From positions 1 through 11,535 of the forward strand of contig JBGUUQ010000137.1 in the NCBI GenBank assembly GCA_045133615.1: a stretch of 11,535 nt of DNA, in the 5' to 3' direction. The notes beneath the pieces were generated by a model. That model was not told the DNA's origin. It searched no databases and saw nothing but the letters and a program-made list of their open reading frames with translations. The position numbers were made by a program, and so were the translations under genes. This stretch comes from M3 sp045133615 (lineage in GTDB: Bacteria > Bacteroidota > Bacteroidia > Bacteroidales > Muribaculaceae). How positions within the stretch are numbered: position 1 is the stretch's first letter; each line of letters starts with the position of its first letter. Of the stretch, positions 6,840-11,535 are shown in pieces.

Positions 6840-7811
6840 TTAGTCCATCACATGTCCGGCATTTTCCGATGCTGTGATAAGTTCGTTATATTGCTGAGGA
6901 GTAAGGTCGTAGAAATAATAATTAACCGGATTTTGCGGCACTCCGTTATATCTTACCTCGTAATGAAGGTGTGGTCCCGTAGACTTTCCGGTATTGCCTA
7001 CCTCTCCAATCAGGTCACCACGCTTCACCGTCTGTCCGGGCTTCACATGTATCTTGCTCAAATGTGCATACCGGGTCGTATAATTGTACCCGTGATCGAG
7101 GACAATGGCATTGCCATATCCGCTATCCCATCCGGCATCCACCACTTTGGCGTTACCCGTTGCATAAACCGGAGTCCCTATATCGGCTGCAAAATCCATC
7201 CCCTCATGAAACTTGACCGTGCCATAGACCGGATCCGTACGATACCCATAACCCGAAGCCATCTGCTTTAACTCCAATTCCGAGACAGGTTGTATCGCCG
7301 GCACATGTGCCAATCGATCTTTTTGCTTACCGGCAAGCTCCCGAAGTTCGTCAAAAGATTTTATCTGCGTATATAGAAGACGGTCAAGCATATCCATTTT
7401 CAGTGATACAGTCTTTATCAACTCGGCATCACTCAACGGATTCAAATGACTATAGAGATTTTCATTTTCGAGTCCTGCATATCGTTGCGCCATCGGGATT
7501 CGCTCTGCCTGCATCATCACTCGATAAAAGTTGTTATCGCGCTCGGTCACATCCTTCATCACAGCCAACGAACGATTGAGACGCTCATTAAGCACATCAA
7601 GTTCGGCATTAAGCTGTTCGATTTCGTTACGAAGCACCTTTTCTCGCGGAAAATCCACCCACTGGTACACAGCATAGACAAATGCAGCCCCAATCAGCAG
7701 ACTCACCACAAAATGCCGAACCACTACCCACACATGATTCTTCCACGACGGATAGACGCGTTCATAATTATCGGTAGCCGGATTATATCTGTAAAATACT
7801 TTTTTGCTCAT
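6840..7811 (-). CDS. Membrane-anchored M23 (LytM-type) cell-wall metallopeptidase
   Basis: This is a probable peptidoglycan endopeptidase of 323 aa. A short cytoplasmic N-terminus (1-26, with YRYNPATDNYERVYPSWK) leads to one membrane span at about 27-52 and then a coiled coil (about 55-90), which places the enzyme domain in the periplasm. The M23 domain (about 185-300) has all key residues: His202 and Asp206 in HEGMD, His250 in RYAHLS, and His281 and His283 in HLH. By comparison with LytM, the zinc ligands are His202, Asp206 and His283, and the catalytic histidines are 250 and 281. It therefore looks active, unlike the degenerate LytM regulators such as EnvC. The start at 7811 is chosen because it precedes the membrane span and lies just below the divergent promoter region. 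It is the first gene of an operon with the MerR-like gene. The exact bond cleaved cannot be told. Confidence 0.93.
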   Translation of the reverse strand: MSKKVFYRYNPATDNYERVYPSWKNHVWVVVRHFVVSLLIGAAFVYAVYQWVDFPREKVLRNEIEQLNAELDVLNERLNRSLAVMKDVTERDNNFYRVMMQAERIPMAQRYAGLENENLYSHLNPLSDAELIKTVSLKMDMLDRLLYTQIKSFDELRELAGKQKDRLAHVPAIQPVSELELKQMASGYGYRTDPVYGTVKFHEGMDFAADIGTPVYATGNAKVVDAGWDSGYGNAIVLDHGYNYTTRYAHLSKIHVKPGQTVKRGDLIGEVGNTGKSTGPHLHYEVRYNGVPQNPVNYYFYDLTPQQYNELITASENAGHVMD

Positions 7812-7840
7812 TTCGCGGCACTTGACATTGCTTAATTTTG

Positions 7841-7848
7841 CAAAAGTA
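7841..7848 (-). promoter_or_regulatory. Candidate -7 box for the M23-merR operon
   Basis: On the - strand this reads TACTTTTG, identical to the alaS -7 box on the other strand. It would start RNA near 7836, about 25 bases above the M23 ATG. The sequence 20 bp upstream reads TCTA, a poor -33 box, so this promoter should be the weaker of the divergent pair. Confidence 0.4.
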
Positions 7849-7868
7849 ATGGATTTGGATTACTTTTG
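7841..7868. repeat. Perfect 10-8-10 inverted repeat in the divergent alaS/M23 promoter region
   Basis: CAAAAGTAAT (7841-7850) and ATTACTTTTG (7859-7868) are exact reverse complements around an 8-base spacer (7851-7858). The arms coincide with the -7 boxes on each strand, so the dyad could be an operator, or may arise simply because two identical -7 boxes face each other. Confidence 0.85.
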
Positions 7869-7894
7869 TAGATTATTTTATCACAAAAATAAGA

Positions 7895-7911
7895 ATTAAT
7901 TCCGAATTAAT
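7895..7911. repeat. Palindrome in the alaS leader
   Basis: ATTAATTC (7895-7902), one base, GAATTAAT (7904-7911) form a perfect 8-1-8 dyad. The octamer GAATTAAT is also a direct repeat at 7893 and 7904, 11 bases apart, about one DNA helix turn. It lies about 20 bases below the predicted alaS transcription start. Confidence 0.7.
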
Positions 7912-7917
7912 ACAACA

Positions 7918-7931
7918 TTATTATATAATAA
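7918..7931. repeat. Second palindrome in the alaS leader
   Basis: TTATTATATAATAA is a perfect 14-bp palindrome ending 11 bases before the alaS ATG. It is wholly A/T, so chance is a fair explanation, and as an RNA hairpin it would be weak. Confidence 0.55.
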
Positions 7932-7942
7932 AATTACAGAAC

Positions 7943-10564
7943 ATGCTCACAGCTAAGGAAATACGCGAGTCTTTCAAAGACTTTTTCCGCAACAAGGGGC
8001 ACCAGATTGTCCCGTCGGCACCTATGGTAATTAAGGACGACCCAACGTTGATGTTTACCAACGCAGGAATGAATCAGTTTAAAGACATCATTCTCGGCAA
8101 TGCCGTCGCGAAATATAAGCGCGTCGCCGACTCGCAAAAGTGCCTTCGTGTCAGTGGCAAGCACAACGACCTTGAGGAAGTAGGAATGGACACCTACCAT
8201 CACACTATGTTCGAGATGCTCGGCAACTGGTCGTTTGGCGACTATTTCAAGCAAGAAGCTATCGATTGGGCATGGGAATACCTTGTCGATGTGTTGCATC
8301 TCGACCCGAAACGCCTCTATGCCACCGTATTTGAAGGCTCTCCCGAAGAAAATCTATCCCGCGACAATGAAGCAGCCGGCTATTGGGAAAAACACTTGCC
8401 CGCCGACCATATCATCAACGGAAACAAGCACGACAACTTCTGGGAAATGGGCGATACAGGTCCATGTGGCCCCTGTTCCGAAATACATATCGACCTTCGC
8501 AGCGATGCCGAACGTGCCGAAATTCCCGGACGCGACCTCGTCAACCATGACCATCCGCAAGTAATCGAAATCTGGAACCTCGTGTTCATGCAATACAACC
8601 GCAAAGCCGACAGTTCTCTCGAATCGCTCCCCGCTAAGGTAATCGATACCGGCATGGGCTTCGAACGTCTTTGTATGGCTCTTCAGGGCAAAACATCCAA
8701 CTACGACACCGACGTGTTCACTCCGTTAATTTCAAAAATAGGAGAACTCGCCGATAAAAAGTACGGAGAAAATCCCAAAGTCGACATCGCAATGCGCGTA
8801 ATCGCCGACCACGTGCGCACAATCGCATTCTCCATTGCCGACTCTCAACTCCCCTCAAATGCAAAAGCCGGCTACGTAATCCGTCGTATCCTTCGCCGCG
8901 CAGTTCGTTATGCCTATACATTCCTCGACCAAAAGCAGGCATTCATGTATCGTCTCATCGATACTCTCATCGAAAGCATGGGCGCCGCCTATCCCGAACT
9001 TGGCAAGCAACGCGAACTCATCATGAAAGTGATTAAAGAGGAAGAAGATTCATTCCTCCGCACTCTTGAAAACGGAATTCGACTTCTCGACAATGCCATT
9101 TCCACAGCAAAAGCTGCCGGCAAAAGCGAAATTTCCGGAAAAGAGGCTTTCGTACTCTACGACACATACGGATTCCCTCTCGACTTGACCGAGTTGATTC
9201 TTAAAGAGAACTCCATGACTCTCGACCACACTGAGTTTGACGCAGAAATGGCCGCTCAAAAAGCTCGTGCACGCAATGCCGCTGCAGTTGAGACAGGAGA
9301 CTGGGTAGTAGTACGCGAAGGCGAACAAACATTTGTCGGATATGACCAAATGGCAACCGACACTCAAATCCTACGTTACCGCAAGCTCAAACAGAAAAAC
9401 AACGAATACTATCAAATAGTGCTCTCTTCGACACCTTTCTATGCCGAAATGGGCGGACAGGTAGGCGACCGAGGAACTCTTTCCAACGGAGACGAAACAA
9501 TCGAAATCTACGACACCAAGCGTGAAAACGGTATCGGAGTGCATCTTTCAAAGAAAATTCCGACCGATGTCAACGCCACTTTTGAAGCCCGAATCGACGA
9601 AGATGCCCGCATGGCCACATCGAGTAACCACACGGCAACCCACTTGCTCCACGAAGCTTTGCGCGAAGTGCTCGGCACACACGTAGAACAAAAAGGTTCG
9701 TTCGTATCTCCCGATGTACTACGTTTCGACTTTTCTCACTTCCAAAAACTCACCCCGGAAGAAATCGAAGCCGTAGAACGCCTCGCCAATGCCAAAGTTC
9801 GCAAGGCTATTTCACTCGACGAACATCGCAATGTTCCTATCGCCAAAGCTCACGAAATGGGAGCAATGGCTCTTTTCGGTGAAAAATACGGCGAAGAAGT
9901 CCGCGTGATAAAATATGGTTCATCGGTTGAACTCTGTGGCGGTACCCACGTACCCAACACAGGAAATATCGGTATGATTAAGATTCTTTCTGAAAGTAGT
10001 ATTGCCGCCGGCATACGCCGTATCGAAGCTATCACCGGAGCCACAGTGGAAGACAGCATCGTTGAAATGCAAAACACGCTAAAAGAAATCGGAGCAATGT
10101 TTAACAACGCTCCCAACATTATTCAGGCTCTTCGTAAGCATATCGAAGAAAATGCAGATCTCCGCAAGCAGGTAGATGAAGCTCTTCAAGAACGGGTAAA
10201 ACTTCTTATCGCTGAAATCATCGGTAAGGCCAAAGAAGTAAACGGCATCAAGGTTGTTTCTCTCGGTGGCATACGGATTCCTGAAATTGTAAAGAACGTA
10301 GCATTCGGTGTCCGTGCTCAATCACCGGAAAACACCGTCTTCATCGCCGCAACTGCCGACATGAATGGTAAACCGCTCCTTACCGTTATGATTACAGAAG
10401 ACCTTGTCAAGGATGGCATGAATGCCTCTACAACGGTTCGCGAAGCAGCCAAACTCATCAAAGGCGGCGGTGGCGGACAACCCGGATTTGCACAAGCCGG
10501 AGGCAAAGACAAAGAAGGTCTCTCTGCTGCCTACGACAAGATGAAGGCCATCCTCGGAGTATAA
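7943..10564 (+). CDS. alaS: Alanyl-tRNA synthetase
   Basis: AlaS charges tRNA-Ala with alanine in the cytoplasm and clears mischarged Ser/Gly-tRNA. At 873 aa it matches the usual bacterial length (E. coli about 875). The class II aminoacylation core (about 1-250) has FTNAGMNQFKDIILG (38-52), SGKHNDLEEVG (71-81), HHTMFEMLGNWSFGDYFK (86-103) and DTGPCGPCSEIH (171-182). The tRNA-binding region follows (about 255-450) with IRRILRRAVRYAY (313-325). The editing domain carries the zinc site His563/His567 (HTATH) and Cys665/His669 (CGGTH), plus MGGQVGDRG at 503-511, so editing should be intact. A helical linker at about 705-760 leads to the C-Ala domain with the glycine-rich GGGGGQPGFAQAGG stretch (841-854). 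The start follows from the conserved N-terminus and a consensus promoter. It is a single gene, divergent from the M23-merR operon, and closed by a strong terminator. Confidence 0.98.
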   Translation: MLTAKEIRESFKDFFRNKGHQIVPSAPMVIKDDPTLMFTNAGMNQFKDIILGNAVAKYKRVADSQKCLRVSGKHNDLEEVGMDTYHHTMFEMLGNWSFGDYFKQEAIDWAWEYLVDVLHLDPKRLYATVFEGSPEENLSRDNEAAGYWEKHLPADHIINGNKHDNFWEMGDTGPCGPCSEIHIDLRSDAERAEIPGRDLVNHDHPQVIEIWNLVFMQYNRKADSSLESLPAKVIDTGMGFERLCMALQGKTSNYDTDVFTPLISKIGELADKKYGENPKVDIAMRVIADHVRTIAFSIADSQLPSNAKAGYVIRRILRRAVRYAYTFLDQKQAFMYRLIDTLIESMGAAYPELGKQRELIMKVIKEEEDSFLRTLENGIRLLDNAISTAKAAGKSEISGKEAFVLYDTYGFPLDLTELILKENSMTLDHTEFDAEMAAQKARARNAAAVETGDWVVVREGEQTFVGYDQMATDTQILRYRKLKQKNNEYYQIVLSSTPFYAEMGGQVGDRGTLSNGDETIEIYDTKRENGIGVHLSKKIPTDVNATFEARIDEDARMATSSNHTATHLLHEALREVLGTHVEQKGSFVSPDVLRFDFSHFQKLTPEEIEAVERLANAKVRKAISLDEHRNVPIAKAHEMGAMALFGEKYGEEVRVIKYGSSVELCGGTHVPNTGNIGMIKILSESSIAAGIRRIEAITGATVEDSIVEMQNTLKEIGAMFNNAPNIIQALRKHIEENADLRKQVDEALQERVKLLIAEIIGKAKEVNGIKVVSLGGIRIPEIVKNVAFGVRAQSPENTVFIAATADMNGKPLLTVMITEDLVKDGMNASTTVREAAKLIKGGGGGQPGFAQAGGKDKEGLSAAYDKMKAILGV

Positions 10565-10585
10565 TTTGGCAAAATACAAACCAAT

Positions 10586-10618
10586 ATAAAAGCCCCATCT
10601 TCAAAATGGGGCTTTTAT
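10586..10618. terminator. alaS terminator
   Basis: A perfect 13-bp stem, ATAAAAGCCCCAT (10586-10598) with ATGGGGCTTTTAT (10606-10618), has a 7-base loop and a T-rich right side. It starts 22 bases after the alaS stop codon. It ends only 13 bases before the glycosyltransferase ATG, so that gene's message must either read through it or carry it as its leader. Confidence 0.9.
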
Positions 10619-10631
10619 TAAATATATAGCT

Positions 10632-11486
10632 ATGATTACGGCATCAATAGTCACATACAACACTGAAAAAAACGAACTTGCCACATGCCTGTCATGCTTG
10701 GCAGAAACGATTATTGATACTACTTATATCATTGACAATTCTAGTCAATCGTATATAAAGGATATTTGCTCGGAATATCCCAACACTATCTATATAGCGA
10801 ACGACAACGTTGGATACGGAGCCGGGCATAATATAGCGATTCGGAATAGCATACAAAGCGCAGCCGAGTACCATTTGGTATTGAATTCGGATATTCAATT
10901 TTCGTCGAATGTAATATCGGAATTGATTGGATATATGGATGCAGAATCTGATGTGGCTCAAGTTCAACCTAAGATTATTTCTCCGGATGGATCCGAGCAA
11001 TATACCTGCCGCCTGCTACCTACTCCATGCGACTTGATTTTTCGCAGATTTCTGCCAAAATGGATGTCGAAAAAGTCTAATAACAGGTATCTTTTGCGCT
11101 TTGCCAATCGCACAAATCCGATTAATGTCCCGTACCAACAAGGAAGTTTCATGCTGTTTCGCACACGATGCTTTCAAGATATAGGCTTGTTTGACGAAAG
11201 ATTCTTTATGTATCCCGAAGATATAGACATCACTCGACGAATGCATCGCAAATATCGAACAATGTACTATCCATACGCAACTGTCACACACGCCCATAGA
11301 GCCGCCTCATATCATAGTGCAAAGATGCTTTGGATACATATTTGCAATATGATTAAGTATTTCAATAAGTGGGGATGGGTATTTGACAAGGAGCGAAAAA
11401 CGTGGAATAGACAGTTGCTACAATCATTAGGATATTATTCAACCGAAAAGGTAATGTTGCCAAAAACAGTTGGTAAATTAGAATAG
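10632..11486 (+). CDS. Family 2 glycosyltransferase (rhamnosyltransferase-like)
   Basis: The 284-aa protein is a GT-A fold glycosyltransferase that would move a sugar from a nucleotide-sugar donor onto a growing surface glycan. Visible motifs are ASIVTYN (4-10) at the start of the fold, IIDNSS (33-38) for the nucleotide, NDNVGYGAGHN (57-67), a DxD-type LNSDIQ (84-89) with Asp87 for the metal, YQQGSFMLFR (168-177), and FDERFFMYPEDIDITRRM (187-204), the acceptor and catalytic-base region. These motifs recall the WbbL-like rhamnosyltransferase group, but donor and acceptor are not provable here. There is no membrane span, so it should act on the cytoplasmic side. The gene is visibly richer in A/T codons than alaS or clpA, which is common for surface glycan genes and hints at transfer. 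It stands alone between two terminators with no sugar-pathway neighbours and no clear promoter. Confidence 0.92.
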   Translation: MITASIVTYNTEKNELATCLSCLAETIIDTTYIIDNSSQSYIKDICSEYPNTIYIANDNVGYGAGHNIAIRNSIQSAAEYHLVLNSDIQFSSNVISELIGYMDAESDVAQVQPKIISPDGSEQYTCRLLPTPCDLIFRRFLPKWMSKKSNNRYLLRFANRTNPINVPYQQGSFMLFRTRCFQDIGLFDERFFMYPEDIDITRRMHRKYRTMYYPYATVTHAHRAASYHSAKMLWIHICNMIKYFNKWGWVFDKERKTWNRQLLQSLGYYSTEKVMLPKTVGKLE

Positions 11487-11487
11487 G

Positions 11488-11515
11488 AAATGGGGCTTTA
11501 AAGCCCCATTTTTTT
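11488..11515 (+). terminator. Terminator of the glycosyltransferase gene
   Basis: AAATGGGGCTTT (11488-11499) is followed at once by AAAGCCCCATTT (11500-11511), a perfect 24-base palindrome that would fold with a TTAA loop, then a run of T ending at 11515. It starts two bases after the TAG stop codon. Its arms match those of the alaS terminator but in reversed order. Confidence 0.88.
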
Positions 11516-11535
11516 ATTATGAAAAACACCTCGGG

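Larger units (their letters stand above)
7837..7868 (+). promoter_or_regulatory. alaS promoter (Bacteroides sigma type)
   Basis: TTTG (7837-7840), 20 bp, TACTTTTG (7861-7868) is an exact match to the -33/-7 consensus with ideal spacing. RNA would start near 7873, leaving a leader of about 70 bases before the alaS ATG at 7943. This is the best promoter match in the window. Confidence 0.75.

Noticed and set aside
7833..7840. TAATTTTG as a second + strand -7 box for alaS
   Set aside because: It matches TAnnTTTG, but no TTTG lies 19-21 bp upstream (the nearest, at 7803-7806, is 26 bp away). The TTTG within it fits better as the -33 box of the downstream promoter.
11519..11535. ATG at the right edge reading MKNTS, a possible next gene
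   Set aside because: Only five codons are visible and they begin immediately after the terminator T run; too little to support a gene.
1..11535. Mobile element, CRISPR array, tRNA/rRNA or defence island
   Set aside because: I found no transposase, integrase, IS ends, spaced direct repeats, cloverleaf or toxin-antitoxin pair; the gene content is housekeeping plus one sulfatase and one glycosyltransferase.

Overview
The window looks like ordinary chromosome from a gut-type member of the order Bacteroidales. Three things point there: promoters of the Bacteroides type (a TTTG box about 20 bp upstream of TAnnTTTG) before several genes, no clear Shine-Dalgarno sequences, and protein families typical of the phylum, including a serine-type lipoprotein sulfatase and a membrane-anchored M23 peptidase paired with a small MerR protein. 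A family within the order (for example Muribaculaceae) cannot be fixed by eye.

Layout from left to right. The last 15 codons of an unidentified + strand gene (ending at 50) converge on gdhA (NADP-type glutamate dehydrogenase, - strand), with a two-way hairpin terminator between them. Upstream of gdhA, on the same strand, is a sulfatase lipoprotein gene. Divergent from it is a compact clpS-clpA-aat operon (+ strand) that encodes most of a bacterial N-degron pathway: the degron-reading adaptor, the ClpP-partner unfoldase, and the transferase that attaches Leu/Phe to protein N-termini. This operon converges, with only 11 bp between stop codons, on a two-gene - strand operon: an M23 (LytM-type) cell-wall peptidase followed by a MerR-like DNA-binding protein. 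Divergent from that operon is alaS (alanyl-tRNA synthetase, + strand). After a strong alaS terminator comes a lone AT-rich family 2 glycosyltransferase gene, closed by its own strong terminator.

The genes are mostly housekeeping and are intact. The window is not an obvious mobile island: I saw no integrase, transposase, tRNA, CRISPR array or IS ends. I did not find a clearly new multi-gene system. The most interesting unexplained signals are regulatory: a dyad filling the spacer of the gdhA promoter; a perfect 10-8-10 inverted repeat whose arms are the -7 boxes of the divergent alaS and M23 promoters; two further palindromes in the alaS leader; a clpS promoter so close to the ATG that the mRNA may be leaderless; and a glycosyltransferase boxed in by two terminators that share the same arm sequence, with no visible promoter of its own.
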